Counted from the first letter of the stretch, positions 1 to 9,520 are shown. The stretch is 64,000 nucleotides of DNA from Hyphomicrobiales bacterium (GCA_900472295.1 UCIA01000003.1:381073-445072), one strand, 5' to 3'. Made by a program: numbers and translations. The notes: generated by a model not told the origin, from the sequence alone.

Positions 1-61
1 CAGGACAGAGGGGGGTGTGAAGGAACTCGACGCCAGAGGCTCGATATCGCCTGGTCCGACC

Positions 62-1222
62 TTAAGTCGGATCCTCACGATGCAAATCGTGGATCGCGAC
101 GCCCTCGACATTGGTCGGCAGCGTCAGCCATTGGCGGTGGCGCAGCGTGCGTTGCGTGTCTTCGAGACCGGTGTCCCAATGCTCGCGCATCGAGGTGCCG
201 GAGAATTCGTAATCCTTGGCGTGCCCCTCATAACCTTTGTGCTGGTAGATGAGGTGGACGATGTTGACGACGCCGGCGTCCGAGTAATCCTGGATCAGCT
301 CTTTTTCGCCGTCCTTCAGCGCCTCGGGCGGGACGCGCTTCAGCGCATCGAGCAGCTTCATCTTGAGCGCGTGAATGCGTTGGAAATTGTCGGTGTTCTG
401 CCGCGTGCGGCTGGAATACATGATGTCCTTGTGCCGCGACAGCACATCGGCCATGCCGCGTGGCAAGGTTCCGCGAGCGCTGAACAGGTCGACCTGGAAC
501 ACCAGCGAGGAGCGGTCCCCCTCCTGGTCGAGCAGATACTGCAGCGGCGTGTTGGAGACGATGCCGCCGTCCCAGTAGTACTCGCCCTCGATGCGGATCG
601 GCGGAAAGGCCGGCGGCAGCGCGCCGCTGGCCATGATGTGCTCCGGCCCGATGCGCACATTCTCGGTGTCGAAATAGACGAAGTTGCCGGTCCTGACGTT
701 GACGGCGCCGACGCTCAGCTGCTTCTTGCCGTCGTTGAGGATGTCGAAGTCGATCAGGCTCTCCAGCGTCTCCTTCAGTTCGGCCGTGTCATAGAAACTG
801 GTGGCGCCTTCGGCACCGGGCTGTTCGAACCAGGCGTTGTTGGAGCGCGGCTTGAAGAAGCCGGGCTGGCCCATGGTCATCGTCATCCATGACGAGGTGC
901 GGTTGCGAATGTCGCGGTAGATGTCGCCTTCGGGTGTGTAGGCCCAGATCTTGCGACCCGAGATCGTCTGCCAGAACTGTTCCAGCCGCTGCAGCCGGCG
1001 GCTCGGTTCGTTGCCGGCGATGATGGCGGCATTGATGGCGCCGATCGACACGCCTGACAGCCAGGTCGGTTCGCAGCCGGCGTCGGACAGCGCCTGGTAG
1101 ACGCCGGCCTGGTAGGCGCCGAGCGCGCCGCCGCCCTGGAACACCAGCGCGATGCGGTCATATTGCGCGGTGATCTCCGCTATCGTGGCGGCAGCCGCCT
1201 TGCTGCGGTTACGCTCAAGCAC
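62..1222 (-). CDS. Patatin-like phospholipase (DUF3734-type)
   Basis: Predicted serine lipase or acyl hydrolase of the patatin family, about 386 aa. The oxyanion-hole GGGALG lies at about residues 30-35, the nucleophile elbow GVSIG at 57-61 (Ser59) and the catalytic DGG at 218-220, so the Ser-Asp dyad is complete. The C-terminal third matches the DUF3734 type found beside hydroxybutyrate dehydrogenase genes in rhizobia. An ATG at 1303 would overlap the upstream gene by 89 bases; the GTG at 1222 gives an 8-base overlap (GTGCTTGA) and is preferred. It is the second gene of an operon with acetoacetate decarboxylase, which suggests a role in polyhydroxybutyrate or acyl-ester turnover. The natural substrate is not visible from sequence. 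Confidence 0.85.
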   Translation of the reverse strand: MLERNRSKAAAATIAEITAQYDRIALVFQGGGALGAYQAGVYQALSDAGCEPTWLSGVSIGAINAAIIAGNEPSRRLQRLEQFWQTISGRKIWAYTPEGDIYRDIRNRTSSWMTMTMGQPGFFKPRSNNAWFEQPGAEGATSFYDTAELKETLESLIDFDILNDGKKQLSVGAVNVRTGNFVYFDTENVRIGPEHIMASGALPPAFPPIRIEGEYYWDGGIVSNTPLQYLLDQEGDRSSLVFQVDLFSARGTLPRGMADVLSRHKDIMYSSRTRQNTDNFQRIHALKMKLLDALKRVPPEALKDGEKELIQDYSDAGVVNIVHLIYQHKGYEGHAKDYEFSGTSMREHWDTGLEDTQRTLRHRQWLTLPTNVEGVAIHDLHREDPT

Positions 1223-2012
1223 TGACTTTCTCCAGTCTGGTCGCGCCGGCAGCAGTCTGGCTGTGGTCGGCGAGGTAATCATGCACGACTTCGCCGAGGC
1301 CAAGCGTCAGATCGGCTTTGAAGTGGACCGCCGAGACGATGTCGAGCACCGGCAGCTTGGCGACATCGGCCATGACATGCGGCCTGAGATCGAGTGCCGC
1401 CGGCGCCGTCCAGGCTTCCTTCAGGGTGATGTCGGTGAGGTAGTAGCGCACCAGTTCGCAAATGCGGGGCGTGCCGTCGACATGCGGGATGACCTTGATC
1501 AGGAAGTTCGGCGCGGCAAGTGAGGCCAGCACCTGGTCGTGATCGGCCTCCCTGTGCTTGTAGCCCATCGTGCCCGTGGCACAGAGCACGCTGCCATAGT
1601 GCAGCGTGCCGACGATGACTTCGCCCTCATGGACGATCTTGGGGTTGGCGAGCTTCTTCGGAAACCCCCAAAGTTCGCGGCCGCCGGCGATCGGCGCATC
1701 GTCGTCGAGATACATCGAATGGACGTAGCCGCCATGCTGGCCCTTGTAGCGCACCGGGATGACCTGGCCGGTCTCGGTGTAGTCGCCGAAGCCGGTCGAG
1801 TCAGGCATGCGGATGAATTCGTATTTGACCAGCGGCTCGTCGATCTCCAGCGGCGCCGGCACCACGGCCTCAAGCGCCTCGCGAGTCGTGCGGTAGGTGA
1901 TGATGACGTATTCGCGATCGAAGAAGCGATAGGGGCCAGGCGGGAAGGAAGGGTTGGTGAGCGGCATGGCGTAGGCGCGCTTAACGACATCGGCGATTTC
2001 CAAATTACTCAC
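1215..2012 (-). CDS. Acetoacetate decarboxylase family protein
   Basis: About 265 aa, the size of the acetoacetate decarboxylase family, which converts acetoacetate to acetone and CO2 through a lysine Schiff base. The family motif GFPKKL, carrying the paired lysines of the active site, is present near residue 120, as is the conserved N-terminal stretch AYAMPLTNP. The frame is open to 2072, but the conserved part begins near [12 protein letters not shown] at 2012 or TTG at 2003 (preceded by GGTGAG) are the likely starts. It is divergent from a D-3-hydroxybutyrate dehydrogenase gene and upstream of the patatin gene, which fits ketone-body metabolism. Some family members act on other beta-keto acids, so the substrate is inferred. 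Confidence 0.85.
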   Translation of the reverse strand: MSNLEIADVVKRAYAMPLTNPSFPPGPYRFFDREYVIITYRTTREALEAVVPAPLEIDEPLVKYEFIRMPDSTGFGDYTETGQVIPVRYKGQHGGYVHSMYLDDDAPIAGGRELWGFPKKLANPKIVHEGEVIVGTLHYGSVLCATGTMGYKHREADHDQVLASLAAPNFLIKVIPHVDGTPRICELVRYYLTDITLKEAWTAPAALDLRPHVMADVAKLPVLDIVSAVHFKADLTLGLGEVVHDYLADHSQTAAGATRLEKVSA

Positions 2013-2226
2013 CCATCGGTTCAGGAATGATCTTTGCCGGACGTAGCGGAGGGCTATGTTGCATGGCAGCATGACACTGCCATGTCACGCCTTGCCGATG
2101 CCGGCTTCAATGCACTCGCAGCAGGTCACAACATTGTAATCGCAACGACATATGGTCGTGCCATTGTTATGGTGCAACGCACAAACTATCTGCGTCGCAG
2201 CTCTTCAACCGATTGTGAGATTCTCC
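2013..2226. promoter_or_regulatory. Divergent promoter region between acetoacetate decarboxylase and bdhA
   Basis: This gap must hold promoters for both transcription units. It is locally richer in A and T, and contains a short inverted repeat, ACGAC-ATATG-GTCGT, at 2145-2159. That could bind a regulator, but a 5-bp arm is weak evidence. No clear -35/-10 pair is claimed. Confidence 0.4.
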
Positions 2227-3015
2227 ATGGGTTCCCTGTCTTCCAAGAATGCGCTCGTCACCGGCTCGACCAGCGGCATTGGCCTGGCCATTGCCCGCGC
2301 CTTTGCCGCCGAGGGTGCCAACGTCACCATCAACGGGCTCGGCGACGCCGTCGCGATCGAACAGGAGCGCGCCGGCATCGAGAAGGATTTCGGCGTCAAG
2401 TGCCGTTATTCCGATGCCAACATGATGGACGGCGCAGCCGTGACAGCGATGGTGCAGGAGGCGGAAGCAGCCTTCGGCAGCCTCGACATTCTTGTCAACA
2501 ATGCCGGCATTCAACACGTTGCGCCGATCGAGGACTTCCCCGACGACAAATGGGAAGCCATCATCCGCATCAATCTGCTCGCCGCCTTCTATGCGACCAA
2601 GGCCGTGGTGCCCGGCATGAAGGCGCGCAAATGGGGCCGCATCATCAACACGGCCTCGGCGCATGCGCTGGTCGCCTCACCGTTCAAGTCGGCCTATGTC
2701 TCGGCCAAGCACGGTATTGCCGGCCTGACCAAGACGGTGGCGCTGGAAGTCGCGCAGGACGGCATCACCGTCAACGCCATAGCACCCGGCTATGTCTGGA
2801 CACCGCTGGTCGAAAAGCAGATCCCCGACACGATGAAAGCGCGTGGCATGACCGAGGAGCAGGTCAAGCACGATGTGCTGCTCGCGGCACAGCCGACCAA
2901 GGAATTCGTCACCGTCGAGGAGCTTGCAGCGCTGACGCTGTTCCTGTGCTCGGATTCAGCCAGGCAGATCACCGGCACGACCTTGCCGATGGATGGCGGC
3001 TGGACGGCGCAGTAG
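2227..3015 (+). CDS. bdhA: D-3-hydroxybutyrate dehydrogenase (SDR)
   Basis: Classical short-chain dehydrogenase, 262 aa, oxidising D-3-hydroxybutyrate to acetoacetate with NAD+ in the cytoplasm. The cofactor motif TGSTSGIG is near the N-terminus, NNAGIQH follows near residue 93, and the catalytic YVSAK motif is in the middle. The C-terminal PMDGGW ending and the conserved APGYVWTPLVEKQI stretch are typical of this enzyme rather than of a general SDR. The frame is open from 2152, but ATG 2227 directly precedes the Rossmann fold (MGSLSSKNALVTG) and is the expected start. It pairs functionally with the divergent acetoacetate decarboxylase. Confidence 0.92.
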   Translation: MGSLSSKNALVTGSTSGIGLAIARAFAAEGANVTINGLGDAVAIEQERAGIEKDFGVKCRYSDANMMDGAAVTAMVQEAEAAFGSLDILVNNAGIQHVAPIEDFPDDKWEAIIRINLLAAFYATKAVVPGMKARKWGRIINTASAHALVASPFKSAYVSAKHGIAGLTKTVALEVAQDGITVNAIAPGYVWTPLVEKQIPDTMKARGMTEEQVKHDVLLAAQPTKEFVTVEELAALTLFLCSDSARQITGTTLPMDGGWTAQ

Positions 3016-3169
3016 GCGCCGAGTCGGCATGATGGGCTCTGAGCGCAGCTCTTCCTTGACAATCACCCTCGATCGATCCAGCATCGTGGCAAGGGGTTCC
3101 TTCGCGACGACCCCGTGAGGCGTCAGCCCAACGATCGCGTCCAAACTCTCATTTCTGGAGGTGGACGCC

Positions 3170-3988
3170 ATGCCGTCAACAACCGCAATCACCGTAGCGC
3201 AACTCTCCCGCCTCGTCGGCTTGCCGGACGCGCCTGTTCTTCTCGATGTCCGCATCGACGAGGATTATGACGCCGATCCGCGCCTGTTGCCGGCTTCGTG
3301 CCGGCGCGACTTCAAGACTGTTTCGAGCTGGGCATCTGAGTTTACCGGGGCTCATGTCGTCGTCATCTGCCAGAAAGGGCAGAAGCTCTCGCAAGGTGTT
3401 GCCGCATGGCTGCGCCATGAGGGCATCGCTGCTGAATCGCTCGAAGGCGGTTTTGAGGCCTGGCGGGCGGCCAAGGGACTTCTGGTCAAGGCTGACAAGA
3501 TACCGCCCCACGACGACAAGGGCCGCACGGTCTGGGTGACGCGCGCGCGTCCCAAGGTCGATCGCATCGCCTGCCCTTGGTTGATCCGGCGCTTCGTCGA
3601 CCCTTCGGCAGTTTTCCTGTTCGTCGAACCGGCCGAAGTGCTGGCTGCCGCCGATCGTTTTGCAGCCGTCCCCTTGGACATCGACGACGTGTTCTGGAGC
3701 CATCGCGGCGAGCGCTGCACCTTCGACACCATGATCGAGGAATTCGGGCTGCTGTCCGCAGCGCTCGATCGTCTTGCTTTGATCGTGCGTGCAGCCGATA
3801 CGGCGCGCCTCGATCTCATACCGCAGGCGGCAGGGTTCCTGGCGGCATCGCTCGGGCTGTCGCGGATGTTCCGCGACGATGTCGAACAGCTCGAGGCCGG
3901 CATGCTGCTCTATGACGCGTTTTTCAGGTGGTGCCGCGATGCCACCGACGAAACCCACAACTGGCCGAGCGGAGGCAAAGCGCCATGA
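3170..3988 (+). CDS. Rhodanese domain fused to ChrB C-terminal domain
   Basis: 272 aa with two parts. Residues about 5-105 form a rhodanese fold with the active-site loop cysteine in VVICQKGQKLS. From about residue 118 the sequence is a ChrB C-terminal domain, recognisable by VTRARPKVDRIACPWLIRRF and the DDVFWSHRGERCTFDTM stretch. ChrB-type proteins accompany chromate transporters as sensor or accessory factors. The stop overlaps the ATG of chrA in an ATGA junction, so the two are translationally coupled. GTG 3161 also opens the frame, but the GGAGG 8 bases before ATG 3170 favours the latter. Its role in chromate resistance is inferred from domain and neighbour; sulfurtransferase activity is unproven. 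Confidence 0.85.
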   Translation: MPSTTAITVAQLSRLVGLPDAPVLLDVRIDEDYDADPRLLPASCRRDFKTVSSWASEFTGAHVVVICQKGQKLSQGVAAWLRHEGIAAESLEGGFEAWRAAKGLLVKADKIPPHDDKGRTVWVTRARPKVDRIACPWLIRRFVDPSAVFLFVEPAEVLAAADRFAAVPLDIDDVFWSHRGERCTFDTMIEEFGLLSAALDRLALIVRAADTARLDLIPQAAGFLAASLGLSRMFRDDVEQLEAGMLLYDAFFRWCRDATDETHNWPSGGKAP

Positions 3989-5376
3989 GCGCCCTTGCCG
4001 CCGCCGAACAGGCTCATGGCGGCGAGGCGCCCTCAGCGCCGACCTTCCGCCAAGCAGCCAAGCTGTGGGCGAAGATCGGCCTGCTCTCCTTCGGCGGACC
4101 GGCCGGACAGATCGCGCTGATGCACAAGGAACTGGTCGAGGAACGGCGCTGGATCGGCGAGCAGCGCTTCCTGCATGCGCTCAACTATTGCATGCTGCTG
4201 CCCGGCCCCGAGGCGCAGCAGCTTGCCATCTATATCGGCTGGCTGCTGCACCGCACCGCCGGCGGCCTGGTTGCCGGCATCCTGTTCGTGCTGCCCGGCG
4301 CCCTGGTCATGCTGAGCCTCAGCATCTTTTACATGCTCTACAATGATGCGCCTGTCATCGAGGCCCTGTTCTTCGGCATCAAGGCGGCGGTGCTTGCGGT
4401 CGTTGTCGAGGCTGTCATCCGCATCGGCAAACGGGCGCTCAAGAACCGGGTGATGGTGGCGATCGCGGTGATCGCCTTCCTTGCCATCTATATCGCCAAA
4501 GTACCGTTTCCACTGATCATCCTGTTTGCCGGGCTGACCGGCTGGATCGGCAACCGCCTGGCGCCGGCTTTGTTTTCCGGAGCCGCACCCGGCAAAGGCG
4601 ACGCACCCGATGTTCGCGGCGCCGTCGACCTGATGTTCGAGCGCGGCGAACTCGCCCATACCAGGCCGACGGAATGGCACGCGCCGCGCACCATCGCCAT
4701 CTGGCTGCCGATCTGGCTCGGGCCGGTGGTGCTGATCTGGGGGCTGACCGGCTCTTCAAGCGTCTGGTCGCAGATTGGCGGCTTCTTCAGTCTGATGGCG
4801 GTGGTCACCTTCGGCGGCGCCTATGCCGCGCTCTCCTATGTCGCGCAGGCCGCGGTGACGTCGTTCGGCTGGCTGGCGCCTGGCGAAATGGTCGACGGCC
4901 TCGGGCTTGCCGAGACGACGCCGGGACCGCTTATCCTGGTGCTGCAATTTGTTGGCTTCGTCGCCGCCTACCGGCATGCCGGTGCGATGGGCCCGCTCGT
5001 CGCCGGATCGCTCGGCGCATTGCTGACGCTCTGGGTGACGTTCGTGCCCTGCTTCTTCTGGATTTTTCTCGGCGCCCCCTACATCGAGGCGCTGCGCGGC
5101 AACAAGGCGTTGTCGGCGGCTCTGAGCGCGATCACGGCGGCTGTCGTCGGCGTGGTGATGAACCTTGCGCTGTGGTTTGCGCTGCATGTCGTCTTCGGCG
5201 CGGTGCGCGTCGTCGGCCTCGGGATGGAGGTGCCGGTGCTGTCGTCGCTGGACTGGCGCGCCGCGCTGCTGGCGTCGGCCGCAATGGTCGTCATGCTGAA
5301 ACTGAAGGTCGGCATGTTGCCGACGTTAGCCGGCTCGGCGCTGGCCGGACTGGCGCTGCTGGCTTTGCCTGCGTAG
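3985..5376 (+). CDS. chrA: Chromate transporter, long-chain CHR family
   Basis: Inner-membrane chromate efflux protein of about 463 aa, the size of the two-domain (long) ChrA proteins. The first half carries the family motif FGGPAGQIA, and the second half the repeat signature FGGAYAALSYV. A glycine-rich GLAETTPGPLILVLQFVGF segment follows in the second half. Roughly ten to twelve hydrophobic helices are visible. The start ATG at 3985 overlaps the stop of the rhodanese-ChrB gene; upstream residues in the same frame are not coding. A perfect 12-bp hairpin spans the stop codon. Family knowledge says chromate export; sulfate or another oxyanion cannot be excluded from sequence. Confidence 0.9.
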   Translation: MSALAAAEQAHGGEAPSAPTFRQAAKLWAKIGLLSFGGPAGQIALMHKELVEERRWIGEQRFLHALNYCMLLPGPEAQQLAIYIGWLLHRTAGGLVAGILFVLPGALVMLSLSIFYMLYNDAPVIEALFFGIKAAVLAVVVEAVIRIGKRALKNRVMVAIAVIAFLAIYIAKVPFPLIILFAGLTGWIGNRLAPALFSGAAPGKGDAPDVRGAVDLMFERGELAHTRPTEWHAPRTIAIWLPIWLGPVVLIWGLTGSSSVWSQIGGFFSLMAVVTFGGAYAALSYVAQAAVTSFGWLAPGEMVDGLGLAETTPGPLILVLQFVGFVAAYRHAGAMGPLVAGSLGALLTLWVTFVPCFFWIFLGAPYIEALRGNKALSAALSAITAAVVGVVMNLALWFALHVVFGAVRVVGLGMEVPVLSSLDWRAALLASAAMVVMLKLKVGMLPTLAGSALAGLALLALPA

Positions 5377-5395
5377 TGCTCGACGCAGGCAAAGC
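5362..5395. terminator. Hairpin at the end of chrA, no T-tract
   Basis: GCTTTGCCTGCG at 5362-5373 is the exact reverse complement of CGCAGGCAAAGC at 5384-5395, with a 10-base loop that contains the chrA stop codon. A 12-bp GC-rich stem at a gene end suits transcript termination or 3' protection. No run of T follows on either strand, so it is not a classic intrinsic terminator. Confidence 0.5.
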
Positions 5396-5499
5396 TCGAC
5401 TGGCAACCATGCACTATCACGAACATTGTCACGGCTGGATTTCCAACGTATTGCCGGCCGGTGTGCGGACAAGTGCAATGACGCGGTGACGGGACAGGC

Positions 5500-6543
5500 A
5501 TGAGCACGATCAGGGTCGAAGGTCTCAGCAAGCGCTTCAACGAGACGACCGCACTGGACGCCGTCTCGCTGGATTTTCCGGCCGGCTCCTTCACCGCGCT
5601 GCTCGGGCCGTCGGGATGCGGCAAGACCACGATGCTGCGGTTGATCGCCGGCTTCGAGGCGCCCAGCGAAGGCCGTGTGCTGTTCGGCGACGCGCTGATG
5701 GCCGATCCGGAGCGGCAGGTGCCGCCGGAAGCGCGCGGCGTCGGCGTCGTCTTCCAGTCCTATGCGCTGTGGCCGCATATGGATGTGGCCGAGAACGTCG
5801 CCTATCCGCTGAAAGCCCGGCACGCCAAGAAGGGCGAAATTCCCGGCCGCGTGCGTGCGGTTCTCGATGTCGTCGGTCTCGGCGGCTTTGAAAAGCGCCG
5901 CATCGAGGAATTGTCCGGCGGCCAGCGCCAGCGCGTGGCGCTGGCGCGCTGCCTGATCGCCGATGCAAAAATCATCCTGTTCGACGAGCCGCTGGCCAAT
6001 CTCGACATGCATTTGCGGGCGTCGATGGTGGAAGCGTTTCGCGACATCCACCGCCGCACCGGCGCAACAATAGTCTACGTCACCCACGACCAGGCCGAAG
6101 CGCTGGCGCTGGCCGACCGCGTCGCGGTGCTGAGCCAGGGCAAGGTGCTGCAGGCCGCGCCCCCGCAGGAAGTCTATCGCGCGCCGGCCAATGCGACCGT
6201 CGCCGGCTTCGTAGGGCGTGGAACGATTGTCTCAGGAACGGCGATCGGCCATGCCGAGGGAGCGACGACAGTCGACATATCAGGGCATCGCATTGCGGCA
6301 CGGAGTGCCGGCGCGCCGGCCGGCCCGTCGAAGATATTGCTGCGACCGGAGGGGCTGCGGCTCGCATTGGCCGGCCTGCCGGCAAAAGTGTTGGGCAGCA
6401 TCTATCGCGGCCCTGTGCATGAGGTGCGGCTGGCCTTGGCCGCGCCGGGGCAGGAGTTGCTGCTCGACAGCACCGAGCCGGTTGCCATTGGCGAGACGGT
6501 GCATGTGGCTGTCTCAGATGCCTGGGTTATCCCCGGCGGTTAA
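5500..6543 (+). CDS. ABC transporter ATP-binding protein (Fbp/Pot type)
   Basis: 347-aa cytoplasmic ATPase of an importer. Walker A GPSGCGKT is at residues 36-43, the Q-loop in VVFQSYALWPH near 84-93, the signature LSGGQ at 138-142, Walker B IILFDEP around 158-164 and the switch histidine in VTHDQ near 194-198. A C-terminal TOBE-like region follows from about residue 240. The WPHMDVAENVAYPL stretch is typical of the iron(III), putrescine and phosphonate import group. It converges tail to tail with the permease gene, with only three bases between stops, although the two almost certainly work together with the binding protein further on. The substrate cannot be assigned. Confidence 0.9.
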   Translation: MSTIRVEGLSKRFNETTALDAVSLDFPAGSFTALLGPSGCGKTTMLRLIAGFEAPSEGRVLFGDALMADPERQVPPEARGVGVVFQSYALWPHMDVAENVAYPLKARHAKKGEIPGRVRAVLDVVGLGGFEKRRIEELSGGQRQRVALARCLIADAKIILFDEPLANLDMHLRASMVEAFRDIHRRTGATIVYVTHDQAEALALADRVAVLSQGKVLQAAPPQEVYRAPANATVAGFVGRGTIVSGTAIGHAEGATTVDISGHRIAARSAGAPAGPSKILLRPEGLRLALAGLPAKVLGSIYRGPVHEVRLALAAPGQELLLDSTEPVAIGETVHVAVSDAWVIPGG

Positions 6544-6546
6544 AGC

Positions 6547-8292
6547 TTAGCGCCAGGGCAGGACGCCCGCCGGAAGTCGCCGTCCGAAGCGGTCGAGCGC
6601 CAGCAGCAGAACGATGACGACGACGATCGTGGAGACCGCGATCGCTGCTGCCTGCGTCCCTAGCCCGGCTTCCTCGAGGCTGAACAACACGACGCCCAGC
6701 GTCTCGTTGCCGCTCGACCACAGCAAGGCCGAGACGGTCAGCTCGTTGAAGGCGCTCATGAACACAAGCAGTCCGCCGGCCACCGCCGCGGGCGCTGCCA
6801 GCGGCGCGGTGATTGTCGCCAGCCGGCGAAGGATGCCGGCGCCAGACACCGCCGCCGCCTCGTCGAGGTCGCGCGGGATCTGGCCTACCGCGGTTGCCAC
6901 CGGCTTCATGGCCAGCGTGAAGAACCGCATCGCATAGGCGATCAGGATGATCGCCGCCGTCGCGTAGAGGCTGCCGATCAGCGGCAGCGGGCGCAGGAAC
7001 AAAAGGATGCAGGCAATCGCCAGCACAACGCCGGGGACAGCATAGGGCAGGTCGACGATACCGCTCAGCAGCCGCTGCCAGCGCTTGCCGAAACGTTCGA
7101 GCACGGCGGTCACCGGAATGACGCCGATGGCCAGGATCAGCGCCGCACCGCCGGCAAACAACAGGGAGTTGCGGAAGGCGCGAACCGTCGAGGCCTGGCG
7201 GACCAGAACCTCGGCATAGTTGGACGCGGTTATCGTTTCAAACCCGAGCGGCACGCCGAAGGAAGGCACCAGCGAGGTCGCCAAAAGCGCGCAGGCCGGT
7301 AGCACCAGCATCAGGCCGATCATCAGCCAGCCGAGGCCGGCGAGCGGCAGGCGGGCAGACCCAAGCGAAAAGCGCGCCGGCGTGCCGGCGGCAAAGCGGT
7401 GGCCGGCGCCTCGCAAGGCCAGCGACTGGCATGCGACGCCGGCCAGTGCCAGCATGGCGACCAGCACCGAGAGCGCGGTGATCTGCGGCAGCACGCCCGG
7501 ACCGAAGCTCGACAGGTCCTGATAGATCAAGGTCGGGAGCGTCAGATAGTTGACTGGCATGCCGAGCAAAGCGGGAATGCCGAAATTGCCGACGCCGGAG
7601 ACGAAGGCAAGGGCTGCCGCGGCGACGATATAGGGGCGGACGACCGGCAGCACGATGGTCCACAGCACAAGCAGCGGCGTTGCGCCGGAAGCCCTGGCCG
7701 CCTCGACGAGATCGCGCGGCACTCGCGACAGGCCGGCGCGCAGCGTGATGAAGACGATCGGCGCATGCTGGACGGCATAGAGCAGGACGATGCCGTTGCG
7801 GCCGAGCATCGGGTTGGGCGTTCCCGGCGGTGGCGCCATGCCAAACATGCCGAGCAGCGTCGACGAGGGACCGAACAGATGCAGCCACGAGAGCGCGGTG
7901 ACCTGCGGCGCGATCATCAGCGGCAGCAGCAACAGGAAGCCGAGCGGCTTGCGCCCCGGCAGGTCGGTCATGGTGACGGCAACGGCAAAGGGGACGCCAA
8001 GGCAGACGGCAAACACGGCGCCGAAGACGGCGGTGTCCAGCGTGTGCCACATCGCCCGCAAAGCGGCGGGCCTGGCGAGGCGGTCAGCGAAGGCAGCGAG
8101 ATCCAGTTCGCCGCCGGGTGCGATCGCCGCTACGAGCAGCCGCAGCATCGGCAGCAGGCTGAGCAGCGCAATCACCAGAAGAACCGCCAGCGAGGCGGCA
8201 CGGAAGCCGGGCGCGCCGGCGCCCGACAAGGTTCCGAACCGGGCCAGAGCGGCCCGGTCTTGTGCTGGGAAAATGTCTTGTGCCGACGACAC
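6547..8292 (-). CDS. ABC transporter permease, fused double domain (FbpB-like)
   Basis: 581-aa inner-membrane protein with two tandem permease domains, each of about six helices, as in FbpB/SfuB-type importers that use one polypeptide instead of two. EAA-type loops are seen in RDLVEAARASGATPL in the first half and RDLDEAAAVSGAGIL in the second. It lies 18 bases downstream of the substrate-binding gene on the same strand, so they form an operon. The matching ATPase gene is on the other strand, converging. Iron, thiamine and 2-aminoethylphosphonate systems share this layout; none can be chosen from the sequence. Confidence 0.9.
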   Translation of the reverse strand: MSSAQDIFPAQDRAALARFGTLSGAGAPGFRAASLAVLLVIALLSLLPMLRLLVAAIAPGGELDLAAFADRLARPAALRAMWHTLDTAVFGAVFAVCLGVPFAVAVTMTDLPGRKPLGFLLLLPLMIAPQVTALSWLHLFGPSSTLLGMFGMAPPPGTPNPMLGRNGIVLLYAVQHAPIVFITLRAGLSRVPRDLVEAARASGATPLLVLWTIVLPVVRPYIVAAAALAFVSGVGNFGIPALLGMPVNYLTLPTLIYQDLSSFGPGVLPQITALSVLVAMLALAGVACQSLALRGAGHRFAAGTPARFSLGSARLPLAGLGWLMIGLMLVLPACALLATSLVPSFGVPLGFETITASNYAEVLVRQASTVRAFRNSLLFAGGAALILAIGVIPVTAVLERFGKRWQRLLSGIVDLPYAVPGVVLAIACILLFLRPLPLIGSLYATAAIILIAYAMRFFTLAMKPVATAVGQIPRDLDEAAAVSGAGILRRLATITAPLAAPAAVAGGLLVFMSAFNELTVSALLWSSGNETLGVVLFSLEEAGLGTQAAAIAVSTIVVVIVLLLALDRFGRRLPAGVLPWR

Positions 8293-8310
8293 GTCGAGTT
8301 TGCTGGACGC

Positions 8311-9285
8311 TTACTGGCTCATCACGGTGCCGAACTTTTCCTTGTTGGCGGCGTCATTGGCAAGGGCGGCAGCGGCGTCATAGGTCAGCACCTTGATCGA
8401 CGCGCGGTCGGGGTAGCCGGCCGGCAAAGCGACGTCCGCGCGCGCCGGGATGTAACCCATCTTGGCGGCGGCTTCCTGGCCGTCCTTGGACAGCAGGAAA
8501 TCGACGAAGGCCTTGGCGGCGTCGGGGTCCTTGGCTGTCGACAGGATGGCGACCGGTTCGGTGACGGCCGAAACACCTTCTTTGGGGAAGACGAACTCGA
8601 CCGGTGCGCCCTTGGCCTTCTCGCGGATCGGCATGTAATCGACGATCATGCCGAACAGCTTGTCGCCGCCGCTGACGGCCTTCAGCACGTCGCCATTGCC
8701 GCCGCTGGCCTGGGCGCCGTTCTTGGCCAGCGCGCCGTAATAATCCCAGCCTTCAGCCAGATTGCCGGTCAGCGTCACCGTATGGATCATCGCCGCGCCC
8801 GAAGTCAGCGGGCTCGGCATGGCGATCAGGCCCTTGGCTTCCGGCTTGGTCAAATCTTCCCAGCTCGTTGGCACGAACGGCGCCTTGGTGTTGTAGACGA
8901 TGCCGGTGGTGATCAGCTTGGTCGAGAAATAGGTCTTGTCCTTGTCGTAGAGGGTAGCGTCGATGCCGGAGACGTCGGCGCCAGGATAGGCGAGCAGGCG
9001 GCCTTCCTTCTTCAGCCCTTCCATGGTCACGACGTCGGCGATCAACAGCACGTCGGCCTGCGGCTGGCCGGCTTCGATCTCTGCGCGCAATTTGGCCAGG
9101 ATCTTCGGCGTCCCGTCGCGCACCCATTCGACCTTGATGCCGGGGTTCTTGGCCATGAAGGCATCTACGGTCTGCTGGGCGTCGGTGTTGGGCTGGCTGG
9201 TGTAGAGCACCAGTCTGCCGTCGGCGGCCGAAGCGCCCGAGGCGGCCGAGACCAGCAGCATGGCGGCGAAAAGGATCTTGCGCAT
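8311..9285 (-). CDS. ABC transporter substrate-binding protein, Fbp-like
   Basis: 324-aa periplasmic binding protein with an N-terminal signal peptide (MRKILFAAMLLVSAASGASA, cut after ASA). The frame extends to 9327, but the signal peptide starts at ATG 9285. The LVLYTSQPNTDAQQTVDAF opening and the DVLLIADVVTMEGLKKEG segment place it in the extracellular binding family 1/6 group with FbpA and phosphonate-binding proteins. I do not see the paired tyrosines that bind iron near the C-terminus of true FbpA proteins, which argues mildly against ferric iron. It is the first gene of the unit that includes the fused permease. Confidence 0.88.
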   Translation of the reverse strand: MRKILFAAMLLVSAASGASAADGRLVLYTSQPNTDAQQTVDAFMAKNPGIKVEWVRDGTPKILAKLRAEIEAGQPQADVLLIADVVTMEGLKKEGRLLAYPGADVSGIDATLYDKDKTYFSTKLITTGIVYNTKAPFVPTSWEDLTKPEAKGLIAMPSPLTSGAAMIHTVTLTGNLAEGWDYYGALAKNGAQASGGNGDVLKAVSGGDKLFGMIVDYMPIREKAKGAPVEFVFPKEGVSAVTEPVAILSTAKDPDAAKAFVDFLLSKDGQEAAAKMGYIPARADVALPAGYPDRASIKVLTYDAAAALANDAANKEKFGTVMSQ

Positions 9286-9464
9286 GGAACACCCTATTGT
9301 GTGTGCAATCTGGATCCGGGCGAACACCGGATGTGAGACGCTTCCCTAGCCTCGCGGCATAAACGTATTGTGACAGAGGTGGCCGATCAACCGGCCTGCT
9401 CAGCCTGTACGCTATTACCGGCCCAGAGGGCATGGTTTCGAAAAACACGCCGCTGCGATTTACA

Positions 9465-9478
9465 ACTAACATGTTAGT
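9465..9478. promoter_or_regulatory. Perfect 14-bp palindrome, candidate GntR operator
   Basis: ACTAACATGTTAGT reads the same on both strands. It lies 43-56 bases before the GTG start of the first gene of the DHDPS-GntR-ABC operon, in the gap between two divergent units. Size and symmetry fit a dimeric GntR-family regulator, and the operon's second gene encodes one. The link is inference. Confidence 0.55.
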
Positions 9479-9520
9479 GTGATAGCGCTGCCTGCAGATT
9501 GATATCTGGAGAGAATAGCT

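Noticed and set aside
7399..9336. A long open frame (about 645 codons) on the plus strand opposite the ABC permease and binding-protein genes
   Set aside because: It is antisense to two well-recognised proteins and has the Arg, Gly and His-rich composition typical of a mirror frame in high-GC DNA. No domain is visible.
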